Shown here piece by piece: positions 24,957 to 33,849 of a DNA stretch of 50,371 bases. Location: NCBI GenBank assembly GCA_001510385.1, contig LFFE01000027.1:1-50371 (forward strand), in the 5' to 3' direction. This DNA comes from Actinobacteria bacterium casp-actino5. Its GTDB lineage: Bacteria > Actinomycetota > Acidimicrobiia > Acidimicrobiales > Ilumatobacteraceae. Each line of letters opens with the position of its first letter. Positions within the stretch are counted from its first letter, which is position 1. The notes below the pieces were generated by a model. It saw only the letters and a list, made by a program, of their open reading frames with translations, was not told the DNA's origin and made no database searches. The translations under genes were made by a program, and so were the position numbers.

Positions 24957-25715
24957 ATGCCTTCGGTAGACCTGAATAGTGACCTCGGCGAGGGTTATGG
25001 CGTATGGCGTCTGGGAGATGATGCCCAGATGCTAGAGATCGTCACAAGTGCCAACATTGCCTGCGGGTTCCATGCCGGCGACCCGTCCACCTTGAGATCG
25101 GTGTGCGAAGCCGCCGCGCGAAGCAAGGTTCGCATTGGTGCTCAAGTCTCGTACCCCGATCTTGTGGGTTTTGGTCGTCGCCGTATCGAGATGGAGCCGG
25201 CAGAACTCACTGACGCGGTGCTGTACCAACTAGGAGCGCTTGATGCCTTTGCGCAGGTTGCTCAAAGTGAAGTCGCTTACGTAAAGCCGCATGGAGCCCT
25301 CTACCACGCAGCGTGTGCCGAACGCGTTGTTGCCGATGCGGTCGTTGAAGCTGTCGCAGACTACGACCATTCGATGGCGGTGCTGGGACTTCCAGGATCT
25401 GCCTTGCTTGCTGCTGCCGACCACGCCGGACTTGACATTGCCGCAGAGGGGTTTGCTGATCGGGCCTATAACGATGATGGCACCCTCGTTTCGCGTCGGG
25501 AGGAAGGTGCGGTACTCGCCGATCCGAAGATGATTGCAGAGCGTGCTGTACATATGGTGATGACGCAAACCGTGACCAGCATTTCTGGTCGAGTAATTCC
25601 AGTTCCAATTCGATCGCTCTGTGTGCACGGTGACACCCCTGGAGCAGTCGGAATCGCTCGAGCAGTTCGTGCCGCCCTAGAAGCCGAAGGCATCGGCCTC
25701 TATTCATTCACGTGA
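24957..25715 (+). CDS. pxpA: 5-oxoprolinase subunit A (LamB/YcsF family)
   Basis: A 252-residue LamB/YcsF protein: VDLNSDLGEG at the start, ANIACGFHAGDP, the central AYVKPHGALYH and SLCVHGDTPGAV near the end are family signatures. With PxpB and PxpC it forms the ATP-dependent 5-oxoprolinase that opens pyroglutamate to glutamate. It begins 6 nt after prcA and overlaps pxpB by 4 nt. Confidence 0.93.
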   Translation: MPSVDLNSDLGEGYGVWRLGDDAQMLEIVTSANIACGFHAGDPSTLRSVCEAAARSKVRIGAQVSYPDLVGFGRRRIEMEPAELTDAVLYQLGALDAFAQVAQSEVAYVKPHGALYHAACAERVVADAVVEAVADYDHSMAVLGLPGSALLAAADHAGLDIAAEGFADRAYNDDGTLVSRREEGAVLADPKMIAERAVHMVMTQTVTSISGRVIPVPIRSLCVHGDTPGAVGIARAVRAALEAEGIGLYSFT

Positions 25716-26344
25716 TTGACATCGCGGGAATCGAAGTGGTGCCGATGGGCACCCACAGTCTTCATCTTCGACTAGACGATTTTCCCACTGCGACTATCGC
25801 TGCAGCACTCAGGGCTCTCAATCTTGAAGGAGTTTCAGATGTCGTTCCCGCTGAATCAACGATGTTGGTGAGATGTGAGCACAAATCTGCTCGCCGAAGT
25901 GTGGTCGAGAACCTCAATGAGATTCTTTCGGTTGGCAACGTCGCTGAGCGAGAGGTCAATGTCGAACCTCTTGAAATAGAGATGGTCTATGACGGACAAG
26001 ACCTGGAAATAGTGGCAACCGCATGCGGAATGTCGGTTGAAGAGGTAATTCATCGTCACCTGAGTTCTGAGTTTGTTGCTGCCTTTTGCGGATTTGCTCC
26101 AGGGTTCGCTTACCTCTCGGGACTTGATCCGTTGCTTCATCTTCCCCGACGCGAAACTCCACGTACAAGAGTTCCGGCGGGATCTGTATCGATTGCTGCG
26201 ATGTACTCGGCGGTGTATCCGAATCCCTCTCCGGGTGGATGGCACCTCTTGGGAACAACAGATGCAACCCTTTGGAATGTGGAGAGCGACCCGCCCGCCC
26301 TCATTGAGCCTGGCCGTCGTGTGAGGTTTGTTCGCAAGTCATGA
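25712..26344 (+). CDS. pxpB: 5-oxoprolinase subunit B (KipI family)
   Basis: A 210-residue KipI-type protein with the cyclophilin-like segment FCGFAPGFAYLSGL, then LPRRETPRTRVPAGSVSIA and PSPGGWHLLGTT, which are highly typical. It is a partner of PxpC in the ATP-using 5-oxoprolinase complex. GTG start overlaps pxpA; stop overlaps the pxpC ATG (ATGA). Confidence 0.93.
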   Translation: MIDIAGIEVVPMGTHSLHLRLDDFPTATIAAALRALNLEGVSDVVPAESTMLVRCEHKSARRSVVENLNEILSVGNVAEREVNVEPLEIEMVYDGQDLEIVATACGMSVEEVIHRHLSSEFVAAFCGFAPGFAYLSGLDPLLHLPRRETPRTRVPAGSVSIAAMYSAVYPNPSPGGWHLLGTTDATLWNVESDPPALIEPGRRVRFVRKS

Positions 26345-27144
26345 TTGGCTTCAGGATCGTCGACTGTGGGATTGCAACCTCGATTCAAGACCAAGGGAGG
26401 CCCGGGTATGCGCACCTTGGACTTGGTCGCTCGGGAGCAGTTGACCTGAGCGCTGCTGGTGTGTTGAATCGGGCACTCGGCAATAGCGAGGCTGCGCCTG
26501 TGGTGGAAACCGCCGGGGGTCTTGTGCTCGAATGCGTCAGTCGGTGTCTTATCGCAACGAGCAATTGGACGTCGCCCCTGCTGGTTGTTGAGGGAGAGGT
26601 GGTAAGGGTAAATCCAGAAGCCGGACGCCAGTGGGCATACCTCGCCGTATCGGGAGGCTTTTCAGGGGCGCCAATTCTCGGTTCTCTCAGCGCCGACTCG
26701 ATGGCTGACCTCATCGCTGTTGATGTGTCGACAGGCGCGGAACTGCAGATTGGAAGATTGGCGGTCGGGCCGCCCACTGATCTCATCCCGTCTCGCCAAG
26801 CGCATATGGAGATCAGCGTGCTTCCGGGACCACACCTAGACCGTCTCGGATCATCTGCGCTTTTGACATTGACGTCAACCGATTGGGTGGTTGAGAACAA
26901 TTCCCGAGTCGGTATTCGTCTCACAGGTGGTGTTCTTGAGTTACCGGAGGAATTAGCAAATGGACAAAGTGAACCAATGATTGTTGGGGCGGTACAGGTT
27001 CCACCGAGTGGGCATCCGATCGTTCTCGGTCGCGATCACCCTGTGACCGGGGGTTACCCAGTCGCAGCAGTCGTTGATGATTCTGACATCTCCGCGGCGC
27101 TGGGCGCAGCAGTTGGTTCGACCCTTCGTTTTCGCGTGAGGTGA
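26341..27144 (+). CDS. pxpC: 5-oxoprolinase subunit C (KipA family)
   Basis: A 267-residue biotin-dependent-carboxyltransferase-like (KipA) protein: TSIQDQGRPGYAHLGLGRSG at the start, AYLAVSGGF in the middle and GHPIVLGRDHPVTGGYP near the end. It completes the PxpABC set. A 41-nt gap with its own -10 separates it from pafA. Confidence 0.93.
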   Translation: MIGFRIVDCGIATSIQDQGRPGYAHLGLGRSGAVDLSAAGVLNRALGNSEAAPVVETAGGLVLECVSRCLIATSNWTSPLLVVEGEVVRVNPEAGRQWAYLAVSGGFSGAPILGSLSADSMADLIAVDVSTGAELQIGRLAVGPPTDLIPSRQAHMEISVLPGPHLDRLGSSALLTLTSTDWVVENNSRVGIRLTGGVLELPEELANGQSEPMIVGAVQVPPSGHPIVLGRDHPVTGGYPVAAVVDDSDISAALGAAVGSTLRFRVR

Positions 27145-27173
27145 ACAATCGGGCAGGTGCGCGGTTCATTGGC

Positions 27174-27179
27174 TAGCGT
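27174..27179 (+). promoter_or_regulatory. -10 element TAGCGT, leaderless promoter of pafA
   Basis: TAGCGT ends 6 nt before ATG 27186. This suggests pafA can be transcribed independently of the mpa-to-pxpC unit. Confidence 0.6.
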
Positions 27180-27185
27180 GAAGAA

Positions 27186-28544
27186 ATGGAACGCCGTATT
27201 TACGGTCTTGAAACCGAGTACGGGGTCACCTGCACGTTTCGGGGTCAACGGCGGCTAACCCCTGATGAAGTTGCTCGATATCTCTTTAGGGATGTTGTTG
27301 CATGGGGACGCTCATCGAATGCGTTTCTGCCAAATGGAGGTCGCCTATATCTCGACGTAGGTTCGCACCCCGAATATGCGACACCCGAATGCGATTCACT
27401 TGTCGAGGCCATCACCCACGATCGAGCCGGAGAGCGCATCGTCGAGCAACTCGCGGTGAGTGCGGAAGAGCGTCTTGAGGCGGAATCGATCAGAGGAACT
27501 GTCTTCGTTTTCAAGAACAACACCGACTCGGCAGGTAATTCTTACGGATGTCACGAGAATTACTTGACACGGCGAAGTGATAATCCGTCGTTGTATTCAT
27601 CGCATCTGATCCCGTTTCTGATTACTCGACAGATTTATGCCGGAGCAGGCAAAGTGCTCAACACAGCACGAGGCCCGATCTATGCAATCTCTCAGCGGGC
27701 CGATCACATTTGGGAAGGTCTTAGTTCAGCGACAACACGAAGCCGGCCGATCATCAATTCTCGCGATGAGCCACATGCCGACGCGGAAAGTTTCCGCCGG
27801 CTCCACGTGATCGTGGGCGACTCGAATATGAGTGAATACACGACCTTTTTGAAAGTTGGAGTTGTCGCTTGTGTACTCCGAATGCTCGAGGATCCCACGG
27901 TCTCATTTCGAGATTTCTCACTCGAAAATCCGATTCGGGCGATCCGCGATATCAGCCACGACATGACGTGCCGCCAACGCGTGCAGCTCGCAACTGGACG
28001 TGAGCTCAGTGCTCTTGACATTCAACGAGAATTTCTCGAGGCGGCTCTGAACTACTCCGATCGCCGTGGATTTAACGACGAAGAGACGACGGCGCTTCGA
28101 ATGTGGGAGCACTGCATCACCGCGATTGAGCGAGACCCGCTGGAACTTGATACCGAGGTCGATTGGGTGATCAAGTACAAGCTGATTGAGGCCTACCGGG
28201 AGCGACACGGCCTGGCGTTAGGTGATCCCCAGGTGCAACTGGTTGATTTGCAGTACCACGATGTGTCGCGTCAGCGGGGCATGTTTTTTAAGCTTGAGCA
28301 GCGAGGACGTGCGAAGCGAATCTGTAATGACGATTCAATTGATCTAGCACGACAACTACCACCTCAGACCACCAGAGCCCGTTTGCGTGGCGAATTCATA
28401 CGGCGGGCTCGAGAGCGTGGGCGAGATGTAACGGTCGATTGGGTGCATCTAAAGGTGAACGATCAGGCGCAGCGCACCGTTTTATGCAAGGACCCATTCG
28501 CATCAACGGATGAACGTGTCGAGCGCCTCATGCAGCAACTGTAA
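27186..28544 (+). CDS. pafA: Pup-protein ligase PafA
   Basis: A 452-residue ligase homologous to Dop but without the Dop-loop: after [12 protein letters not shown] the sequence runs directly to the PDEVARYLF region. [16 protein letters not shown] and [13 protein letters not shown] are nucleotide and Pup-binding segments. It phosphorylates the C-terminal Glu of Pup with ATP and joins it to substrate lysines. In mycobacteria pafB and pafC follow; here lepB does. Confidence 0.96.
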   Translation: MERRIYGLETEYGVTCTFRGQRRLTPDEVARYLFRDVVAWGRSSNAFLPNGGRLYLDVGSHPEYATPECDSLVEAITHDRAGERIVEQLAVSAEERLEAESIRGTVFVFKNNTDSAGNSYGCHENYLTRRSDNPSLYSSHLIPFLITRQIYAGAGKVLNTARGPIYAISQRADHIWEGLSSATTRSRPIINSRDEPHADAESFRRLHVIVGDSNMSEYTTFLKVGVVACVLRMLEDPTVSFRDFSLENPIRAIRDISHDMTCRQRVQLATGRELSALDIQREFLEAALNYSDRRGFNDEETTALRMWEHCITAIERDPLELDTEVDWVIKYKLIEAYRERHGLALGDPQVQLVDLQYHDVSRQRGMFFKLEQRGRAKRICNDDSIDLARQLPPQTTRARLRGEFIRRARERGRDVTVDWVHLKVNDQAQRTVLCKDPFASTDERVERLMQQL

Positions 28545-28583
28545 GTCGAAGATAAGTGAGTGACGCTTGGAGTGAGCACAAGG

Positions 28584-28589
28584 TACGGT
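28584..28589 (+). promoter_or_regulatory. Possible -10 TACGGT before lepB
   Basis: TACGGT ends 11 nt before ATG 28601; an overlapping TAGGCA (28590-28595) would be 5 nt away. The region precedes the ATG I prefer for lepB. Confidence 0.35.
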
Positions 28590-28600
28590 TAGGCACGTCT

Positions 28601-29218
28601 ATGAGCGACATTCAGCACGAGGAGCACTCGATTGACGCCGGCACGAGCGATCACGGCCGCTCGATGAATACCGGTCTTGCTGCCCTAGGCAGGGGAGCCA
28701 AGGCATTTTTCGATTGGGCATTGGTTGTCGTCATTGCGCTCGTTGTCGCCCTCGGCGTCAGAACGTTCCTGCTCGCCCATTTTGTTGTTGAGGGTTCATC
28801 GATGTACTCAACTTTGGAGACGGGCGATCGGGTCTTTGTCAACAAGGTTTCATATCGCCTTCATGATCCGAATCGGGGAGATGTCGTTGTTCTTCACGAG
28901 ATTCGCGGAACGAGCGAGCGCGATCTCATCAAACGCGTCATTGCCAGCGGTGGCGAAGAAGTGGAAATGCGGAGTTGCGAGGTTCGCATCGATGGGCAGT
29001 TGCTCATCGAGCCCTATCTCGATCCAACAGTTGTGACCCCTGGTAATTGTGGAGGAGATTTTGGTCCCCTCATCGTTCCGGACGGAACCGTCTTCGTGAT
29101 GGGTGATAATCGGGCAGGTTCCCAGGACAGTCGAGCCCTCGGACCGATTCTGCTTGATGACATTGTCGGACGAGCTTTCGTCGTATTTTGGCCTCGGTCG
29201 CACTGGCAGTGGCTATAA
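28601..29218 (+). CDS. lepB: Signal peptidase I
   Basis: A 205-residue type I signal peptidase with one membrane helix (about 38-58) and the Ser/Lys dyad: Ser67 in GSSMYSTL and Lys111 in DLIKRV, plus the MGDNR box near the C-terminus. The usual proline after SM is replaced by serine (SMYSTL instead of SMxPTL). It releases secreted proteins at the membrane. ATG 28601 is preferred to GTG 28556. Its end overlaps the convergent phosphodiesterase gene by 6 nt. It stands near Tat genes, fitting an export theme. Confidence 0.93.
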   Translation: MSDIQHEEHSIDAGTSDHGRSMNTGLAALGRGAKAFFDWALVVVIALVVALGVRTFLLAHFVVEGSSMYSTLETGDRVFVNKVSYRLHDPNRGDVVVLHEIRGTSERDLIKRVIASGGEEVEMRSCEVRIDGQLLIEPYLDPTVVTPGNCGGDFGPLIVPDGTVFVMGDNRAGSQDSRALGPILLDDIVGRAFVVFWPRSHWQWL

Positions 29219-29953
29219 GTCTCGTTCGGCTGCCGCGGCAACCATCCGATCGACATGGTCGCTGAAGACGCCGTCGAGTCCCATTCGAAGGCCGGCACGA
29301 AGCTCATGGCCGTGTTGCAGATTCCACCCAAATGCGAACCGAGAGAATCGGTGCGCAAGTGTGACGAGGCCACCATTCCAGTCGTCGAACCGCATGTTTA
29401 AGGCATCAATTCCATCGTTCGCGAGTGAGGCACAGCGGACTTCAACGCCTTCTCGGATCGAGTTCAGTCGAACCGAGTTCACCAGTCGCGCATCAGAAAA
29501 TGACCGCCGCTCGCGCTGCAACACTGCTTTGTTTGGATGACACAGCCAGACGCGCGAAGAGAGGTTGCTGCTTGCGTCATCTATGGCGTGCAGCGTCTGA
29601 CTGAACGCATTGTCATCTTTGATGTCAAGGGACAGTTGAAGGTTCGGGTACGTCGTGAGTAACTCGAGTACATCTGTGAGCTTCGGTATGTGGGTAGGCA
29701 GCTGTCCAGATGAGATGTCACGTATCGATCTGGAGCGAAGTCTGCTGACTTGGATCTTCCCATCATGGTCGAGAATCGCGACGTTGTCGTTCGTTACCCA
29801 CACATCACTTTCAAGACCAGTAGCGCCAAGGCGGATGGCGAGATGGAACGCTTCCATTGTGTTTTCGGGCGCGTGCGCGCGAGCACCTCGATGAGCGAAC
29901 AAAATCGAGGATCCGTTCAAAGATGGAAGTTGTTGTTGCTCCACTACCGCCAT
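29213..29953 (-). CDS. Glycerophosphodiester phosphodiesterase
   Basis: A 246-residue GDPD TIM-barrel protein. It has HRGA (21-24) and PENT, the metal-binding pair in LESDVW, and the LDHD segment in which the second catalytic His lies. It hydrolyses glycerophosphodiesters to glycerol-3-phosphate and an alcohol. No signal peptide is visible, so it is probably cytoplasmic. It is divergent from tatB with 26 nt between the start codons and convergent with lepB. Confidence 0.88.
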   Translation of the reverse strand: MAVVEQQQLPSLNGSSILFAHRGARAHAPENTMEAFHLAIRLGATGLESDVWVTNDNVAILDHDGKIQVSRLRSRSIRDISSGQLPTHIPKLTDVLELLTTYPNLQLSLDIKDDNAFSQTLHAIDDASSNLSSRVWLCHPNKAVLQRERRSFSDARLVNSVRLNSIREGVEVRCASLANDGIDALNMRFDDWNGGLVTLAHRFSRFAFGWNLQHGHELRAGLRMGLDGVFSDHVDRMVAAAAERDL

Positions 29954-29962
29954 GCTTTCATG

Positions 29963-29972
29963 CTCGTAGACT
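29963..29972. promoter_or_regulatory. Bidirectional promoter, overlapping -10 elements (phosphodiesterase/tatB)
   Basis: Plus strand TAGACT (29967-29972) ends 7 nt before the tatB GTG. Minus strand TACGAG (29968-29963) ends 9 nt before the phosphodiesterase ATG. The two share the TA at 29967-29968. Confidence 0.45.
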
Positions 29973-29979
29973 TCATGAG

Positions 29980-30351
29980 GTGTTCAACCTGCAGGGTGGA
30001 GAACTCATCATCATTGCGCTACTGGCATTGGTTGTGTTGGGTCCAGAGAAGTTGCCGGAGGCGGCTCGGTGGGTTGGCCGTATGTATGCACAAATCCGTC
30101 AGTTAGGAGACGGGTTTAACAGGGAGTTCCAATCTGCAGTCAAAGAACCCTTGAATGACCTACGTGACGCTGTTTCCGAGCCCGTGAACGATATGAAGGC
30201 GTCCCTTGATGAGGCAATGGCATCTGCTGTGCCTGAAGATGAATCAGGTGCAGTTAACAGCACCGAGCAACTGCAGCGCCAAGCTGGCGTCGATCACGAC
30301 GACCCTTCACCGGAGCCAGCAGACGACGATCAAGGAACACCATTCACGTGA
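29980..30351 (+). CDS. tatB: Sec-independent translocase subunit TatA/TatB
   Basis: A 123-residue protein of the TatA/B family: a short N-terminus, a membrane helix (ELIIIALLALVVLGPEKLP, with the conserved polar residue and the Gly-Pro hinge), an amphipathic helix and an acidic tail. The LGPEKLPEAAR signature and the long tail favour TatB. The GTG at 29980 is supported by the -10 7 nt upstream and gives the usual very short pre-helix segment. Stop overlaps tatC (GTGA). Confidence 0.88.
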   Translation: MFNLQGGELIIIALLALVVLGPEKLPEAARWVGRMYAQIRQLGDGFNREFQSAVKEPLNDLRDAVSEPVNDMKASLDEAMASAVPEDESGAVNSTEQLQRQAGVDHDDPSPEPADDDQGTPFT

Positions 30352-31169
30352 AGCTGTGGCGCCGAGCAAAACGGGCGGTTCCAGCTGACGGAACCATGGG
30401 TCTCATGGATCATCTTGCGGAACTGCGCTCTCGGATCATCCGCTCTGCTCTTGCAGTTGCAGTGGGCGCCATGGTGGTGTTATTTGCATATAACTCGGTC
30501 TTGCGTTTCTTGACAGAGCCATATCTCGAACTGTGCCGTCGGCGACAACCGGGATTCTGTGGCCTGTCGTACGACTCGGCGCTTGACTCAGTGAGCTTGT
30601 TCACCATGGACCCGGTGGAGGGATTCACCACCCGAATGAGAATCGCAACCTACGGTGGCATCATTCTTGGCTTGCCGGTCATTCTTTGGCAAATTTGGAA
30701 GTTCATCGTTCCGGCGATGCACAAGAATGAGCGCCGCTACGCCGTCAGTTTCATTGTGAGTGCTTTGGCGCTGTTTGCTGCTGGCGGATTACTTGCGTTC
30801 TCAACGCTTGGACGAGCCATCGAGTTTCTTATCGAATGGTCTGGAGATGGAGTAGATCAGGTCTTTCGAGTGAGCTCCTACATCAGGCTGGTCACATTGA
30901 TGGTGATCGCATTTGGGATTGGATTTACGGTCCCGGTGCTTCTCGTATTTCTGCAACTCATTGGAGTGCTGACGCCGAAAGGTCTTCTTGGCGTCTGGAG
31001 ATACGCGATTGTAGGTGTGGTCTTCATCGCTGCGGCGATCACTCCATCTGGTGACCCAGTCTCGCTCGCAAGCCTGTCTGTGCCAATGATCGTGTTGTAT
31101 TTTGCTGCGATTGGGGTGGGTTCATTGCTGACCCGCAGACGACGTTCGGCAGGGACGTCAATTGACTGA
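30348..31169 (+). CDS. tatC: Sec-independent translocase subunit TatC
   Basis: A 273-residue six-helix membrane protein. The N-terminal MDHLAELRSRI, the early FTTRMRIATYGGIILGLPVI and FRVSSYIRLVTLM are TatC hallmarks; these form the twin-arginine signal receptor. It exports folded proteins together with TatA/TatB. GTG start overlaps tatB. The region between helices 1 and 2 has two cysteines (LCRRRQPGFCG). Confidence 0.96.
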   Translation: MKLWRRAKRAVPADGTMGLMDHLAELRSRIIRSALAVAVGAMVVLFAYNSVLRFLTEPYLELCRRRQPGFCGLSYDSALDSVSLFTMDPVEGFTTRMRIATYGGIILGLPVILWQIWKFIVPAMHKNERRYAVSFIVSALALFAAGGLLAFSTLGRAIEFLIEWSGDGVDQVFRVSSYIRLVTLMVIAFGIGFTVPVLLVFLQLIGVLTPKGLLGVWRYAIVGVVFIAAAITPSGDPVSLASLSVPMIVLYFAAIGVGSLLTRRRRSAGTSID

Positions 31170-33849
31170 GGGGTCATCGTCGACAAGCGGCGATCTTCAC
31201 GGTTGGTTCGCGCAACAGCTCACATTTCCTCTCGACCGGTTTCAGCGCGAAGCCTGTGACGCCATTGCCCGAGGTGATGACGTCGTTGTAGCTGCTCCTA
31301 CGGGTAGCGGCAAGACCGTTGTGGCGGAATATGCCCTTGCAGCCACGCTTCAGCGTGGGCGGCGGGGCTTTTACACCACCCCGCTGAAAGCACTGTCCAA
31401 TCAAAAATTTCACGATCTTGCTGAACTCTTTGGGGAAGATCGCGTTGGGCTCTTGACTGGGGACGTAGCCATCAATGCCGAGGCCTCGATTGTGGTGATG
31501 ACGACTGAAGTGCTGCGCAACATGATGTACGCGGGATCCTCAGCGCTTGACGAGGTGGACTACGTCATTCTCGACGAAGTGCATTTTCTTCAGGATGCGT
31601 ATCGAGGGCCGGTCTGGGAAGAGATCATCATCCATCTCGATGCCTCGATACGGCTCGTCTGTCTTTCTGCGACAGTCAGTAATGCCCCACAACTCGCTCA
31701 ATGGATGACAGAGGTTCGTTACCGAACTGCTGTTGTTACTGAAACAACACGTCCGGTTCCACTCGAGAATCACTACATGGTGTTCGATAAAACGAATGAT
31801 CGACTGCACTTTTTGCCGACGTTTGTCGGCGGTGCAGTGAACCGTGACGCGGTTCGCCTCGATGAATCCGGGGCCCGGCATCGGTGGTCCGGTAAGCGTC
31901 AACATGGTGGTTCAGGTGGAACGCGCAAGCTCGCAACGCCGACAAGGCTCGAGGTTGTAGACGCTCTCGATGAACGCGGAATGCTTCCAGCTATCTACTT
32001 CATTTTCAGCCGGCGGCAGTGCGACGAGGCGGCATCGATGGCAGCAAATGCGGGAATTCAACTTATTTCCCAAGAGTCGCAGAATTCGATCATGAACATT
32101 GTCGATCGGCGACTCGAGGATTTTCATGCCGACGACCTTTCGGCGCTCGGGGTCGAGCAGTTCATCCACCAGTTGATGTCAGGGGTGGCGCCTCATCACG
32201 CAGGAATGGTTCCGGCATTCAAAGAAATCGTTGAACAGGCATTCATCGCCGGACTTCTCAAGGTTGTCTTCGCAACTGAGACGCTCGCGGTCGGTGTCAA
32301 CATGCCTGCCGCCTCGGTGGTGATTGAAAAGACCACGAAATACAACGGCGATCATCATGTGTCGCTGAACCCGGGTGAATTCACCCAGCTGACAGGTCGT
32401 GCTGGTCGTCGCGGACTTGACGATGTCGGGCACGCCGTCGTGCTGTGGAGTCCGTTTGTCCGGTACTCGGAGGTTGCTGAACTGGCAGGGAGTTCAACCT
32501 ATAACTTGCGATCGGTGTTTCGGCCGACGTTCAACATGGTGGCGAATCTCGTCAGTAGATGTAGTCGTGAGGAGGCTCGCGAAATGCTGATGCTGTCATT
32601 CGCGCAGTATCAACGTGATCATGATGTTGTTCGCTTGCAAGCACGCCTTGCCCGACGGCGAACTGAATACAACGACCGCCGGCAGCAGTCGCAAAGCCCA
32701 TTCGGTGACATCAACGAGTACCGAGAACTGCAACGTGACGTCCGCTCGGAAGACGGTGGTGGTTCCGCCGACCTCACCCATCTGAGGCCAGGTGATGTGG
32801 TGTACACCGCCGTCGGCGCATACCGAGGGCCTGCGGTGGTCGCCGCAACAGCGCACCGAGCGGGCGGACTTCGGCTTTCGCTCATCACTGCAAGCGGGAA
32901 ACTGGCCACGGTGCCCTCTCAGGAATTCGTTGGCGACGGCGCGGTCGTGGGAACTGTCGTCATGCCAGGAGCATTCTCCCCCCATCGAAAGGAATTCCGT
33001 CAGGAAACATCTCGTCGGTTGAAGCGAGCAAAATTACGTCCAGAGGGCTCCCGAACGCTTCGATCTGGTCGCGGTGAGGCATCACATGGTTCAGGAGTTC
33101 ACCCTGTCGAACTCGATCCTGACCTCAAGATACGTTTGCGGGCAGCAGAAGATGCCGACCGGCGAGGGAAGGAAATCACTCGTCTTGAAAATGATATTTC
33201 GTCTCGGCGCGGCTCCCTTGGACGCGACTTCGACGGTGTTGTTTCGGTAATGGCTGAAATGGGGTTCCTCGATGAGAGGCGCTGGGAACTGACCGATGAC
33301 GGACGTGTGCTCTCACGCATTTTCCATGAGTCAGACCTGCTTGTCGTTGAGGCGTTGCGGTCAGGACTTTTTGATGATCTTTCACCAGCGGAATTGGCGG
33401 GTCTTGTGTCATCAATTGTGTATGAGTATCGAGGGCCAGATGATGCGCCGCCTCCATGGTTTCCGACCCGGGAACTGCAAGATCGCTTCCAAAAGCTTGA
33501 AGGGTTGAGCCTTCAGATTGATGTGGTCGAAGGTAAGCATGGGCTGTCCGCTCACCGACCTCCTGACGCTGGTTTTCTTGCGTTGGCACATGGGTGGTGC
33601 TCGGGGGTTGAACTGGCAGATCTTGTGGATGATGGAGAACTTGCTGGCGGCGACATCGTACGAAGTCTCCGACAGGTCATCGATCTGTGTCGCCAGATCG
33701 GAGAAGTGGCGGTTCAGCCGGGCATACGAGCAGCTGCCCGAGATGCGGTCGCAATGTGCACTCGTGGAGTAGTGATCGATGTTGCGGGGGCCGACAGTAC
33801 CGTTGGCGAATCTTCAGCCATCGGCACGGTCACTGAGGAACGTCTCTAA
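31162..33849 (+). CDS. helY: Ski2/HelY-like DEVH-box RNA helicase
   Basis: An 895-residue superfamily 2 helicase of the actinobacterial HelY type, related to Ski2/Mtr4. Walker A APTGSGKT (45-52), DEVH (137-140), SAT (168-170) and motif VI QLTGRAGRRG are intact. The C-terminal half contains the beta-barrel (KOW-like) insertion and the DSHCT-type helical region. It is thought to unwind structured RNA. The TTG start at 31162 overlaps tatC by 8 nt. The order tat-helY matches mycobacteria. Confidence 0.93.
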   Translation: MTEGSSSTSGDLHGWFAQQLTFPLDRFQREACDAIARGDDVVVAAPTGSGKTVVAEYALAATLQRGRRGFYTTPLKALSNQKFHDLAELFGEDRVGLLTGDVAINAEASIVVMTTEVLRNMMYAGSSALDEVDYVILDEVHFLQDAYRGPVWEEIIIHLDASIRLVCLSATVSNAPQLAQWMTEVRYRTAVVTETTRPVPLENHYMVFDKTNDRLHFLPTFVGGAVNRDAVRLDESGARHRWSGKRQHGGSGGTRKLATPTRLEVVDALDERGMLPAIYFIFSRRQCDEAASMAANAGIQLISQESQNSIMNIVDRRLEDFHADDLSALGVEQFIHQLMSGVAPHHAGMVPAFKEIVEQAFIAGLLKVVFATETLAVGVNMPAASVVIEKTTKYNGDHHVSLNPGEFTQLTGRAGRRGLDDVGHAVVLWSPFVRYSEVAELAGSSTYNLRSVFRPTFNMVANLVSRCSREEAREMLMLSFAQYQRDHDVVRLQARLARRRTEYNDRRQQSQSPFGDINEYRELQRDVRSEDGGGSADLTHLRPGDVVYTAVGAYRGPAVVAATAHRAGGLRLSLITASGKLATVPSQEFVGDGAVVGTVVMPGAFSPHRKEFRQETSRRLKRAKLRPEGSRTLRSGRGEASHGSGVHPVELDPDLKIRLRAAEDADRRGKEITRLENDISSRRGSLGRDFDGVVSVMAEMGFLDERRWELTDDGRVLSRIFHESDLLVVEALRSGLFDDLSPAELAGLVSSIVYEYRGPDDAPPPWFPTRELQDRFQKLEGLSLQIDVVEGKHGLSAHRPPDAGFLALAHGWCSGVELADLVDDGELAGGDIVRSLRQVIDLCRQIGEVAVQPGIRAAARDAVAMCTRGVVIDVAGADSTVGESSAIGTVTEERL

